Assembly (NCBI RefSeq): GCF_032854445.1
Contig: NC_088307.1
Span: 28,426,484-28,490,483, forward strand
From: Liolophura sinensis
Taxonomy: Eukaryota; Mollusca; Polyplacophora; Chitonida; Chitonidae
Reading direction: 5' to 3'
DNA length: 64,000 nucleotides
Position numbers and translations under genes: made by a program. This document shows, piece by piece, positions 1 through 11,109 of the stretch (its first letter is position 1; each line of letters begins with the position of its first letter). The notes beneath the pieces were generated by a model that searched no databases, was not told the origin of the DNA, and saw only the letters and a list, made by a program, of their open reading frames with translations.

Positions 1-1022
1 ATATTCAGGCAGAATTTTCAGTTTTCCGTTGTTTTTAAACATTCGCTTAACGTAGTGCTGGGGGTGGAATTAAACAAAAAGCTTGTGGCTTTTACTTCCT
101 GGGAAAGATACCCGATACTCATGTCATTCTGTAACAACGCAAAAATCCGTAATATTTGGGCGACCATGTCAGTTGAATGATGACAATATCAGTGATATTG
201 ACTTTTTTCAACGGTCTCGTATTCTTTTTGCTTCATTTGACGAAATAAATGACTTTCATATTGCAACGTTTACTTCTGGCACGAAGTAACTGTGGCAGTT
301 CGCAATTAGCATCATCACCTGCACATCGTAACAACAAAGTTGTCTGCCCCCGGTTGGTGATGTTTTTTGCTCATCGTTTCCATCTAGGAGCAAAGGTGGT
401 TTCCTCCCCATTGACATTCAAGTATGAGATAGGCACAATCTCCATCTTTCGTTTGCTATGATTATTTGTTTTCTTCCTCGTCCGGTTGCCAACTGTACTC
501 TTTATGACCCGGATTTGATGACATCCCAAGCTCAGTGCATTGTCCGTCATTCGGTGATACACATTACGTAACTTGACGTAATTGTGTGTTACAAGTATAA
601 TAAACGGAGCAAACACTAGTGGACAAACACTATTTTTCGTGTTTTCAGGTTGCTTTTATTCCATTGGTACAAAACTTCTAATTTTTCAGCCTTGCCGCAA
701 AAAGTTTGCTTAAAGATAAGATATAAAGATTCTTTTAGCTCCCCGCCTTTTATATTTCTGTTGAAACATAATAAAAACTTTGCCATTACCAATCCACAAA
801 GTTTTAATCATTTTTTTTTCGTCATTATAGTAACATTTGCATGACAACATGCGTTGGACAAACATCTTTTAATTACTACTTTTCTGCCTAGAGCTGCAAG
901 CAACGTATGTAATATTTCTGTAGGGTATAGTGTTAATCTGTCAGTTAGGAGATGCTATGCTGAATAGAAACAAACACACAAGACAAAAAATGGTGATGCA
1001 GAAAAAGAGAGCACAATAAAAG
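1..1022. other. Non-coding stretch, nothing recognised
   Basis: AT-rich sequence with only short, scattered open frames. I see no exon-like reading frame with credible splice sites, no RNA gene and no SINE core. Confidence 0.5.
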
Positions 1023-1039
1023 ATGCTAGGTAAAGTACA

Positions 1040-1312
1040 AACTGATATACCAAATGATGTAAAAAAAACGGATGTAACAACTGAAGTGCCAACTGATATA
1101 AGAACTGATGTCCCAACTAATGTAACAACTGATGTAACAACTGATGTACCGACTCATGTAAGAACTGATGTACCAACCAGTGAAACAACTGATGTAACAA
1201 CTGAAGTGCCAACTGATATAAGAACTGATGTACCAACCAGTGTAACAACTGATGTAACAACTGATGTACCAACTCATGTAAGAACTGATTTACTAACTGA
1301 TGTAACGACTGG
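1040..1312. repeat. 12-bp minisatellite (ACTGATGTAACA-type)
   Basis: About 22 degenerate copies of a 12-bp unit. Because the unit is a multiple of three, a 103-residue frame rich in Thr, Asp and Val stays open on the plus strand, and a Tyr/Ser/Ile-rich frame on the minus strand. I read these as repeat artefacts, not proteins. Confidence 0.85.
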
Positions 1313-1672
1313 TGGACAGCTGATCAGTCTTTAATGATCAACACAAATAATGCCGCGTGATCCAAATTATATGACGGGGAACCGAAGCCACCACAAATTG
1401 AAGTGGTAAAATGATTTAATACTAAATGTAATATAGTAAAGTGTATAATATATAACAGAATGTAATAATGTCATTTGTCAGTCTTTGTTTACAGCCTGTA
1501 TAATGGAGCTATCGGAGCTACCTACCTATCCATTAAGTAAATACCGACGGCTGAAGTATATAGCATGACCCAGCTGGACAAGTAATTCGGGTTATTTTCA
1601 GGCAAGAGGTAAGTTACCCTATACATGTACGGATTATCCACAGTATTCTGGTAAGGGACACGGGCGTTATGC
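1313..1672. other. Non-coding spacer between arrays
   Basis: Unique AT-rich sequence between two minisatellites. No gene or known repeat seen. Confidence 0.4.
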
Positions 1673-1790
1673 ATACCAGGCGGGCCTTCCCTTGGTTAAA
1701 GCAACTAAAGCAACATACCAGGCGGGCCTTCCCATGGTTAAAGCAACTAAAGCAACATACCAGGCGGGCCTTCCCTTGGTTAAAGCAACT
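1673..1790. repeat. 42-bp tandem repeat, three copies
   Basis: Three near-identical copies start at 1673, 1715 and 1757, each containing the core ACCAGGCGGGCCTTCCC. The third copy runs straight into the SGNH-like fragment that follows. Confidence 0.9.
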
Positions 1791-1792
1791 AT

Positions 1793-1965
1793 TTTCCATT
1801 CGATGGGCAGTTAAAAAGAGGGATGAATTGGGATGAACTCCAAGTAGCTGTTAGATATGACCTCAAACACTACCCATCCCCGGACATTATCATTGTACAC
1901 ACGGGAAGTGATGATTTGGCCAAATCATGTGATTATTGCCGTGAGAAAATTCCATTGCTGGTGCT
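1793..1965 (+). pseudogene. SGNH-hydrolase-like fragment, possible retroelement relic
   Basis: The frame through the ATG at 1823 encodes DGQLKRGMNWDEL, then YPSPDIIIVHTGSDDLAKS. The pattern (G-rich turn, W-x-x-L, then P-D-I-I-I-x-H-x-G-x-x-D-L) matches the central strand and block of SGNH-like domains found in many invertebrate proteins, including some Ngaro/DIRS-type retroelements. No N-terminal GDS block or C-terminal D-x-x-H block is visible, and the frame ends at about 2020 in unrelated sequence. I read it as a broken piece of roughly 55 residues. It could instead be an orphan exon of a host gene. Confidence 0.4.
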
Positions 1966-2039
1966 CTGTTGTCACATTGCGTGGTTTTGTATGCCACCGA
2001 GGCGCGCAAGAGTCTTCTAACTGAATTTTTAAGTGATGT

Positions 2040-2830
2040 ACCTAATTTCTCACATGTTTACGTATCGTACCTAAATGGCCTACATGTTTACGTGATGTAT
2101 TTAATTACTCATGCCACATGTTTAGGTGCTGTATCAAAATTGTCCACATGTTTAGGTGCTGTATGTAAATTGTTCAAATGTTAAGGTGCTGTATCTATAT
2201 TGTTGACATTTTTTTGGTGTTGTATCTAAATTGTTCATATGTTTAGGTGCTGTATCTTAATTGTTCACATTTTTATGTGTTGTATTTAAATTGTTCACAT
2301 GTCTAGGTGCTTTATCTAAATTGCTCACATGTTTAGGTGCTGTATCTAAATTGTGCACATGTTTAGTGCTGTAAACACATTGTCCACATGTTCAGGTGCT
2401 GTATCTACATTGTTCACATGTTTAGGTGCTGTATCTAAATTGTGCACATGTTTAGGTGCTGTATACACATTGTCCACATGTTTAGGTGCTGTATCTACAT
2501 TGTCCACATGTTTAGGTGCTGTATCTAACTTAACCACGTTTAGGTGCTGTATGTAAATTGTTCACATGTTTAGGTGCTGTATGTAAATTGTTCACATGTT
2601 TAGCTGCTGTATCGGAATTGTCCACATATTTAGGTGCTGTATCTAAATTGTCCACATGTTTAGGTGCTGTATCGGAATTGTCCACATATTTAGGTGTTGT
2701 ACCTAAATTGTTCACATGTTTAGGTGCTGTGTCTGATTGCCCACGTGTTTCCGTGATGTATCTAATTACAAACATGTTTACGTGTTGTATCTAAATTTCC
2801 CACATGTTAAGTGTTGTATGCACATGTAAG
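2040..2830. repeat. 30-bp minisatellite (CACATGTTTAGGTGCTGTAT core)
   Basis: About 26 copies of a 30-bp unit, cleanest at 2330-2720 and decaying at both ends. The unit is divisible by three, so short cysteine/threonine-rich frames stay open on both strands. These are not genes. Confidence 0.92.
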
Positions 2831-2884
2831 TTCCTAAAATGCGATGTCTTAAAATGTAGGAACTACTGTGCTGAAACCCGGAAC

Positions 2885-3495
2885 GTTCCTAGGTCATGAG
2901 ATGTACTTTGGTGTATCTCAGATCGTTGCTAGGTCATGAAGTGAACTGTGGCCTATCCCTGACCGGTTCACGGAGATAAAGTTTACTGTTGTGTATCGCG
3001 GACTGTTTCTAGGTCATAGAGTGTACTGTGGCGTGTCCCAGACCAGGCCTAGGTCATGCAGTGTACTGTGATGTGTCCCAGGCCTGTCCTAGGACATGAA
3101 GTGTACTTTGGCGTGACCCCGACCGGTCCTATGTCATGAAGTGTACTGTGGCGTGTGCCAGATCTGTCCTAGGTCATGAAGTGTACTGTGACGTGTCCCA
3201 GATCTGTCCTAGGTTATGAAGTGTACTGTAGCGTGTCCCAGATCTGTCCTAGGTCATGAAGTGTACTGTGGCGTATCCCGAACTGATCCTTGGTGATTGG
3301 GTTAATGTGGCGTGTCCCGGACTGATCCTAGGTCATGGAGTGTACTGGGGCGTGTCAAGGACCCGTTCTAGGTCGTAAAATGTGTAATGTGGCGTATTCC
3401 GGACCGGCCCTAGGTCAAGAAGTGTACTGTGGCGTGACCCCGACCGATCCTAGGTCATGAAGTGTAAAGTGGTGTATCCCTCTCCGGTATTGGGA
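2885..3495. repeat. 40-bp minisatellite (GGTCATGAAGTGTACTGTGG core)
   Basis: About 15 copies spaced 40 bp apart (for example at 3131, 3171, 3211 and 3251). Outer copies are more diverged. Carries no open frame. Confidence 0.9.
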
Positions 3496-3625
3496 AATTT
3501 ACCACAAAGAAAACCAACAGACAGGACTCATGAGTCGTTATAGATCGCGGACCATATTCACCATGACTGTGTGTACTACCGTGGAATTTGGTATATATCA
3601 TCCCTAACACGATATTGTCTAGGTT

Positions 3626-4007
3626 CTATAATGTCTTCCACAGGACACTTGGTGGCGGCTCGGAATCAAACGGCACCAGACACACGGACTGCACAAACTC
3701 AGTATCAAAGAACACCACAGGTACAAGGGGTTTAGACATATCTATCTTGTCATTGTGAAACCACCAGACTATGGAATTCCTGGCTCGCATGAGAACTATG
3801 AGAAAATTAGGATTGGCCTATGGTGTACTTCATCTGAAGACGGGCTGAAGCAGATTTGTAATCTCCAGAAATAACAGCCTGTCTGAAGGCGAATGTCTGT
3901 CCAAGCTGCAGGTTGTGTTTTAGAAACATCCTTAACTCTGACCGTGGAGCCATTGTCCTCGATCACTAAGCTCTTGTCAGATGTTTTGATGAATTTCATC
4001 TTCGGCA
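3626..4007 (-). pseudogene. SPRY (B30.2) 3' exon relic of a TRIM gene
   Basis: Reading the minus strand, a CAG acceptor at 4008-4010 is followed by VPKMKFIKTSDKSLVIED and, further on, WTDIRLQTGCYFWRLQI. This aligns with the intact SPRY exon at 18207-17630 (VPWLKFIKTSHTSLGIEA, then WTDGCFQTRCHFWQLQV). After about 70 residues the frame stops at 3796. The SPRY C-terminal part resumes in another frame (IDMSKPLVPVVFFDTEFVQS) and ends in TAG at 3626. Roughly 75 residues of the middle are missing, including the counterpart of the LGFRLWCETGRLTIVD stretch. The deletion, frameshift and internal stops mark a dead copy. It lies 13.6 kb downstream of the intact exon on the same strand, which fits an old tandem duplication of the TRIM 3' end. 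Confidence 0.8.
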
Positions 4008-4010
4008 CTG

Positions 4011-5160
4011 CAAGATACAAAATACATACTGGGATAAAGTTTAATACGGCACCATAAAAATGTGTTTGCTTCATCAGTATATTCACACGGGGGCCGCTTT
4101 AACAGAATATTCTCAGTGTGTTGGTATACAATTTTCTTATTTTCAATAACGTCTCATTATGTAGTATAACATCAGAGTTTCGATAAGGTATGAGTTCTAG
4201 TCGTCAAAACAGACATTCCTGTACCAGCCGTCAGCCACAATGGACGTCCCGGGACAACACTTACAAGGCCGATTCCCAAAACTACCTTCAACCACAAACC
4301 ACCAAACAACTAAAAAATTTGGAAAGTAAAAAGAAACTATAAGGGTGTGAAATGGTTCTATTCCTCTTCTTTCAATTTCAATTTTCTTGTAACTAATGGT
4401 ATGTTGTCTTCCAGTAATTTTTTTTTTTAAAGAACTCAACACTTCACCATTGAAAATCGAAAGCCATGCATGTACATACATGTAGTCATAGACCAACCGA
4501 TACAGATTTTCTTCCCTTTGTAGTTACGTATAGGACTACAAGAAGATCAAGGCGTATGTAGCCTTCATGTGGACTGTCCAAAATTCACGGCTTGTCAGAA
4601 CATTCTAGAATGAATTAATTAGTTCAGCTCTTCCTCCTGAGAAATGAGTTTGAATGACGCTAATAGGCTTACCTTTACTTACATTACATGTGTTGGATGT
4701 ATTTCAGTAACTCATTCACTGACAACTTCACATTCGTTGCGTTTTGACAGCAGGGGATGCAGTATTATTTTGTTCTATGGTAACGTGACTTGACCCGTAC
4801 ACACGAACATCTGCTGTCTTTGGATCAAAACATACCCTTGTAGACGCAGGCCTATGTATTATCCCAAATGTAGACCTAGGCCTACATTAGAAGACAATTA
4901 AGAGTTTCTTATTTTTGCTTACTTTTTAATGTATTAATGTAATTATTGGAATTCTTTATTAGCGACATTTTATGAATGACAAATCCGATAAAACGATTTA
5001 CCAATTCGCTATTTAGTATTCCGTTATCACGATTTAGTAATTTGTTATAACGATTTAAGAATTCGGTATCACGATTTAGTAATTCGTTATAACTATTTAG
5101 TAACTCGTTAAAATGAATTAGCAGGACACATTTTTTATTTACAGTCGCGCCAATAGGCTT
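4011..5160. other. Non-coding stretch, nothing recognised
   Basis: Short frames only. No splice-bounded exon or SINE core seen. The T-run near 4418-4430 is a simple homopolymer. Confidence 0.45.
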
Positions 5161-5164
5161 CCAT

Positions 5165-5328
5165 ACTTCCGTATGAAGCGACAGGGTAAAAAAAATGGGA
5201 AGAGGAAAAAAATTCAAAGAGGAAAAAAAAATGGAGGAAGAAAAAGACATTTTTTGGAACAAAAACAAATTTTGGAAGAGAAAATCTATTTCCAACAACT
5301 GGCATTTAAAGTCGGGGCCCAGATTTAA
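5165..5328. repeat. Dispersed A/G-rich repeat, left member of an inverted pair
   Basis: Purine-rich sequence with GGAAGAGGAAAAAAA, ACAAATTTTGGAAGAGAAAA and a terminal AAAGTCGGGGCCC. The same features occur in reverse complement at 6493-6665. The two may be the ends of one non-autonomous DNA element of about 1.5 kb, or two separate insertions. Confidence 0.6.
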
Positions 5329-5631
5329 ATGAGCAATCATATATGCAATACTAGGGGTTACGCTGTATTCTCTTCTATATATAGGAGGCTACTGTCTGAT
5401 CGTGAGTGCCTTTGTGCCTTTGCAAACTATCTGTTATACTATCAGATTATACTATCTCAGATCCAAAATAGGTGATGATGAACGCGAAGTAAATCGCCAT
5501 TTATAGCGGGTAATTTACATTATAACGTTCAAAAATCTTGGATTATTACTCAAAAAGTAAACATTCAACCAAGTAATACACTCATACAAACGGTAAAATT
5601 CCAACTCATCTCCGTCGTCATCATGAATGCC

Positions 5632-5815
5632 CATATGTGACACAAAGTTACACAAAGTTATGCCCATATGTGACACAAAGTTATATTCATATGTGACACA
5701 AAGTTACACAAAGTTGTGTCCATATGTGACACAAAGTTATACAAAGCTATGTCCACATATGACACAAAGTTATGTCCACATGTGACACAAAGTTATGTCC
5801 ATATTCGGAACAAAG
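5632..5815. repeat. 23-bp minisatellite (ATGTGACACAAAGTTATGTC)
   Basis: About eight copies. Some copies carry an extra internal ACACAAAGTT. No coding potential. Confidence 0.85.
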
Positions 5816-5829
5816 CTATGGCCTACATA

Positions 5830-6490
5830 ATGCATACATATAGCTCGCCACAGTTCTATCCTGGCTGGATAAGTACACGTATTCGAATAGTGTCCCACAT
5901 TTAGCTGTTCCAGGTGAGATTGAAAGAAGATGGTCCTATATAAGGAGGGGCTGTATGGTGTGTTTTGTATTTTATTTAGTCCATATATGTCTCTTTGAAT
6001 CTGTTTATTAATAAGCTGTCTCATTGATAACGGGAAATGTGTTGTGCGCCTAGAACAAGTCGGTGTATAGCGGTGTACCCTTTTGTTGTTTTTGTACGTA
6101 ACTGTTTCTGTATAGACCTAGTTATGTTCGTCAAGCAAAGACACACAGTTACGTGTACAGTTCACAAGCACAGTAACGTGGCAGCTGAGAATGGTGTGTT
6201 TTTAAACTGACTGGAATTGGTCTGTGCAGTTGATCAGGCCCATTGCAAAGTCCTACGAAAGAGTCGCCTTTCATGATAACATACAGTGAAGAGATACGTC
6301 ACCATGGTAACTTCGCCTGAGTCATAGATGCAACAGCTTTGTAGACCGGTCTCTGTTCTTGATTTAAAATACAAGTTATTTATCTCATGGTAAGACCATA
6401 ATCAAACTATGTAGTTATCCATGAGAGATGCTCATCTGTGGCTGCCATATTGGCTGTTGATGGCAAACGATATGTGATTGGCCAATCAAG
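5830..6490. other. Non-coding stretch inside the 5.2/6.5 kb inverted pair
   Basis: No gene, SINE or tandem repeat recognised. If the flanking inverted repeats bound one element, this is its interior, and it has no transposase-like frame. Confidence 0.4.
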
Positions 6491-6492
6491 TA

Positions 6493-6665
6493 GGGGCCCC
6501 GACTTTTAAATACGGATCCCGACTTTTTAAGTCGGGGTTAACAAAAAACATTTTCTCTTCCAAAATTTGTTTTCACCATGGCGTTTTTTTTCCTCTTCCC
6601 ATAAATTTTTTTTCACCATGTATTCTTCTTTTCTCTTTCAAAAATTTTATTTTCACCAAGTCACG
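6493..6665. repeat. Dispersed repeat, right member of an inverted pair, with hairpin
   Basis: Reverse complement of the 5165-5328 repeat (shared TTTTCTCTTCCAAAATTTGT). Its left edge holds GGGGCCCCGACTTTTAAAT and a perfect CCCGACTT-TTT-AAGTCGGG stem-loop. Confidence 0.6.
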
Positions 6666-6669
6666 TTTA

Positions 6670-8716
6670 ATTGACAGTATATAGGCTAGTATAACTCTAA
6701 ACTGTTTCCGTGCATATTTTGCTAGCGGTGTTTAGGATCGTTACCTTTCATTGTATTAGCTTCTCTCTTCACAAAATCACGGATACATGTGCACCTCAGA
6801 AAATGGACCCTCCATCAAAGGACAACATCATCCCAGCACACAAAGCTGAGCCATTTTGAGCGATATTAGGATAATTTTGTGGAATACATTAGCAGAGCCA
6901 AGTAGTAACCCAAATGACAATGTTTTTGTCCTTACTATATCTTCATCGTATCAAACACTAGAGAATGTCACAAAAATAATTATCGCAGAAGACATTTTCC
7001 ATGACTGCGGGTAGTGGTATGTGTGCTATAGTAGCCATAACTGTCTGAAAACTACCATGTGGTGGAGAACGTTACGCACATGTTCTACTGCGGAGATTAA
7101 CTTGTTACTCGAGAGGACTGTCTGCTTTCAATCTGCCATGTACGCCATCTTTGGGAACATACGTGTACACAAAACTCTTCGGGCATATTCGGCACGCTCC
7201 GTTTTAATTTTAGGAGCGTATCATCTAATTTTCAAACGCATTTACGCCTGCACGCCCCTTATCTCTAGCACTACGGGTCAAGATCAAACGACATACCCGC
7301 CATATCACAACTTCCACATTATTATTTATTGCCACCATTTTGATGATTACCTGAGGGCTCGATTGCCGCAGGTAAGCCTTAACATAATTAGGAGCTGTTA
7401 AATACATACATGTAGGGTACCTTCCATGATATAAATCTTTCCGCTACATACGCTACCACGGGCAATCAATTAAGGTACCGACCAGTATGTAACATTAACG
7501 CATTCGATCCTCAAAACAGCGCAAGCGCATTCGATAATCCTTTGCGACTGAAAATTAAAATATTTATAAATGCAAGCATGAATCTAAACATAAGTAGGCC
7601 TAAACATTTAATTCATTGCATAATAATTGCAAAGAAATCCCAACAAAACAATGGAGAAAACATCACGAAAGGAGGCTAATGCTTGACAAATAACACACGG
7701 TCTATTTCGTTAAATGCACTGACACTGAGTACTTGGGTGAAACTACTTCCGGAAATTTCTCCACATATTTTCATGCCTCTATAATGGGCCTCTGGCGATT
7801 CTCACCAATAGACTCATAAAAAACATGATGGATTTAAGTATCTGAGGAGCAGTCAACACTTTCAGTGATTACAGCAAGATGCCAGGAATGTTCCCTGATG
7901 ATAAATAAGCGTCCTTAGCGTATAACACGCTAGTCTGTAAGTTGTCGGTAATCAAAGCATACATCTAGCTGAGCTTTGATTGCAAAGCTGTGGTTTTATT
8001 CAGCACGATGATTATACTTCCCCTAGCCAATTTTAAGCGAAATTGAACACAATTCTGAAGCAGAGCGGCCGCGATTCTGGATTCTAAACTTACATGTCAT
8101 CTACACTCATTGTAAAATTTCGGTCAGATTTTAGTGTACCGTTACCTAGGTAAGAATAATTCACAATGTCAAAACTGAAACCATCCAGTTCGTCGAAAAG
8201 TAGGCGTGACAGGTGAACTGAATTCTACAATGCCTTTTAAATCCACCAAACGTGAATATATATCTTTCACAGCCTTTGTTATATGTGGGATATTTCACAA
8301 TTTCTGCCTATAGCAGTGTTCATACGACATGGGTGTACAGATCTGCCACAAAATGGGCACCATTTATACTCATCGGAAAACTTATAATCAGTTCGTAGGC
8401 GCTTTCCCTCGAGTTTAACCGGATGATAATAATACGAAATTCAAGTACAAATGAACGACGACACATTCGCTGAAGATAGGTAACCTTTGTACCTGTATGA
8501 AGTGGAGCTGTAAAGGGTTTTGTTGTCTTCAACATGAATGTCCTGAAGAGCGGTTATGATAAACATCATAGTAATTGCGGATGAAATTCTGCAAATGTAA
8601 ACTCTGTAAGGAACAGTAGCATAGAGAGTAGAGAAATTCCACGCGGAGAGATCTTCATATCCTATGTGGATTTGAACTCTAGTTTTTATGTGAGACAATC
8701 CATATACGTATGACGC

Positions 8717-8719
<3 letters not shown>
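6670..8719. other. Non-coding stretch, nothing recognised
   Basis: The longest frame is 126 residues (7021-7401, plus strand). It has no recognisable domain and no clear initiation or splice context. I see no gene. Confidence 0.4.

Positions 8720-8759
<40 letters not shown>
8720..8759. repeat. Poly(T) tract, about 40 bases
   Basis: Uninterrupted T run, 41 bp upstream of a SINE head. It is not joined to that SINE's tail, so it may be the tail of a minus-strand retroposed sequence. Confidence 0.9.
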
Positions 8760-8760
<1 letters not shown>

Positions 8761-8800
8761 GCTTTTGCACATCAGTAAATTATCACGTCATTTACGATAT

Positions 8801-9112
8801 GGGGCCTCCATGGCTCAGTTGGTTAGCGCGCTTCATCACGATTCGCTTTATCGCGCGCTTTATCACGTTCATCTCGATTCCCTTACCTTACCCAGGAGCC
8901 TCTCACCAATGCGGTCGCTGTGAGTTCAAGTCCAGCTCATGCTGGCTTCTTCTCTGGCTGTACGTGGGAAGGTCTGCCAGCAACCTGCGGATGGTCGTGG
9001 GTTTCCCCCGGGCTCTGCCCGGTTTCCACCCACCATAATGCTGGCCGCCGTCGTATAAGTGAAATATTCTTGAGTACGGCGTAAAACACCAATCAAATAA
9101 ATAAATAAATAA
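8801..9112 (+). mobile_element. tRNA-derived SINE, near full length (SINE family 1)
   Basis: The head GGGGCCTCCATGGCTCAGTT GGTTAGCGCG resembles a Pol III A box, and GTGAGTTCAAGTCCAGCTC a degenerate B box. Then come the conserved core (CCTGCGGATGGTCGTGGGTT, later ATAATGCTGGCCGCCGTCGT), the 3' motif GAAATATTCTTGAGTACGGC and an (AAAT)n tail. The core resembles, from memory, Meta-SINE-type elements of molluscs; that name is unverified. This copy carries an extra AT-rich insertion of about 50 bp between the A and B boxes, which itself looks locally duplicated. Confidence 0.85.
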
Positions 9113-9121
9113 CTTTTTCGA

Positions 9122-9480
9122 TATAAGAAGAGATACAACTTGAGTGGAAACAATTCTGATCTCTCCATACATTTAGGATTGTGTGGCATTTCTGGACTAA
9201 GTGGAATTTAGTTCAGTTACCGTAGCCCATATCGGTGTGATGGAAAGTACAGGTCAACTCATTTCTTAAACAAAGAACTTATGTCCTATTATATAGTTCC
9301 TTCGAAGTGTCTAACATGATGCAGTGCGTTTAGTCTGCAGTAATTATTTTGCCCTATTTAACTCTACGAGGACTTGGGAGCACGGAAGCTTACAGGCAGT
9401 TAATGTTGAAAGCTTCGTTCATAGGAACAACTACGTATTTTCTCTGAAGCCCATCAAGTGCCTTTGCATGGTTGGGCCGT
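9122..9480. other. Spacer between two SINEs
   Basis: Unique sequence with short frames only. Nothing recognised. Confidence 0.4.
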
Positions 9481-9485
9481 TTACA

Positions 9486-9742
9486 TTTATTTATTTATAT
9501 GACTGGTATTTTACGCCGTACTCAAGAATATTTCACTTATACAACGGCAGCCAGCACTGTGATGGGAGGAAATCTGGCAGAGCCAGTGGGAAACCCACGA
9601 CCATCTGCAAGTTGCTGGCAGACTTTCCCACGAGCGACGTTAGAGAAAGAAAGCATGAGCTGGACTTGAACTCACACCGGCCGCATTGGTGAGAGGCTCC
9701 TTTGCGCTAGCGCGCTAACGAACTGTGCCACGGAGAAGCCGG
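9486..9742 (-). mobile_element. SINE family 1, near full length
   Basis: Reverse-oriented copy: the (AAAT)n tail lies at the left, the core reads GTACTCAAGAATATTTCACT, and the tRNA-like head ends at about 9740 (GCGCGCTAACGAACTGTGCC). Mutations in the head suggest an inactive copy. Confidence 0.85.
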
Positions 9743-9744
9743 CT

Positions 9745-10845
9745 CAACTTGATTAACTGCGGGACGAGCAAGCATTGTGTCATTTATTTATACCCACTTT
9801 AACCGAGAGTTAAGGCGGATTAGCTGAGGTAGGTAAACGTTTGTGTCATTTATTTATACCTACCTGTGATCCACATCTCATAAAACAAATGTCAGGTTAA
9901 TCCTTTGATCAGATATTTTGACATTCATTCAAGAATACTAGTAATTCAAAGTACCGCCAAATACTAAGATTAAGGACTAAATCATTCTGTAATACTCTTT
10001 GCGGAGAACAAATATCTACTTTGAAGTTAAAGACTAAAAAAGAAAAACACACCATTATAAAGTGTATGTCAGACGAAATACTTCATTTCTTCAAATTTTT
10101 ACTACCTTGTAAATTTGTGCCTTGTGCCCTTAAAACACTACCAATTTTAGTGACCTTTTCTTATCATATTGTGCACAGTGACAGTCACAAAGTTTTTGCC
10201 ACTACTAAACTACTACCTTAAATGGCACAGGCATACTCGTATAGAGCCCTAAATGCATTGACTGAATGAACCCTGAAGCAAATTATTTCTTAATGGATAA
10301 ATCATTCGTTGATGGAAACACTACTATGCTAATGGAGCAGCCAAGCATCATTTATCGTTTTGATGATGACTCTGGATCCTTTATATCTCTCAAAGATTAT
10401 TTTCGTGGAAAATTGTACGACGAACGGTGGACATCAGGCAACATCAGACAACAGGACTTGAAGATGGACAAATTTCAGAAGACTTATCCACAGTTGCTTG
10501 TTATTAACCTGTAACTATCATTTGTAGAAGATTTTTCTAGGGATACACCAACTACTTCCAGAGCGTTCCCACCAAAACGTTGTTTGATAGATCTCAAGAT
10601 ATTCGCTTTTAAAGAGATGAAATTATGCGTGTACACTATCCCAGAAGTAAATCCGACAAGATGTCACAAGGATTATCATGCAGTTGTTCTCTAACGAAGG
10701 AAAACAATCTAGCCTCCTATTCAGTTTGTTTAGCTGTGCAGATAGCAGAATACTTAGAACAGCAATCCAAAAAGTTCACCAAAGGATCATTGTCCTACAC
10801 AAGACGGACATTAGGGCCACAGTCGTGCATTAGGAGCCCTAGATT
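9745..10845. other. Unassigned stretch with two short plus-strand frames
   Basis: Frames of 82 residues (10266-10514, starting MNPEANYFLMDKSF) and 84 residues (10625-10879) are open. Neither matches a family I know, and the second ends in the adjacent minisatellite. No splice or promoter evidence supports either as a gene. Confidence 0.3.
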
Positions 10846-10847
10846 GC

Positions 10848-11108
10848 ACAAAAACATCCATTTATCTCTTCAGAAATAGCTCCGTCCACAATCATCCATT
10901 TATCCCTCCAGAAATAGAGCTGTCCGCAATCATCCATTTATCCCTCCAGCAGTAGCGCTGTCCACAATCATCCATTTATCCCTCCAGAAATAGCGCTGTC
11001 CACAATCATCCATTTATCCCTCCAGAAATAGCCCTGTCCACAATCACCCATTTATCCCTCCAGAAATAGCACTGTCCACAATCATCCATTTATCCCTCCA
11101 GCAGTAGC
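10848..11108. repeat. 38-bp minisatellite (ATCATCCATTTATCCCTCCA core)
   Basis: Seven copies spaced 38 bp apart (for example at 10891, 10929 and 10967). Confidence 0.92.
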
Positions 11109-11109
11109 G

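Noticed and set aside
8441-8770. 109-aa minus-strand frame beginning with poly-Lys
   Set aside because: The N-terminus is the translated poly(T) tract; the rest has no family signature.
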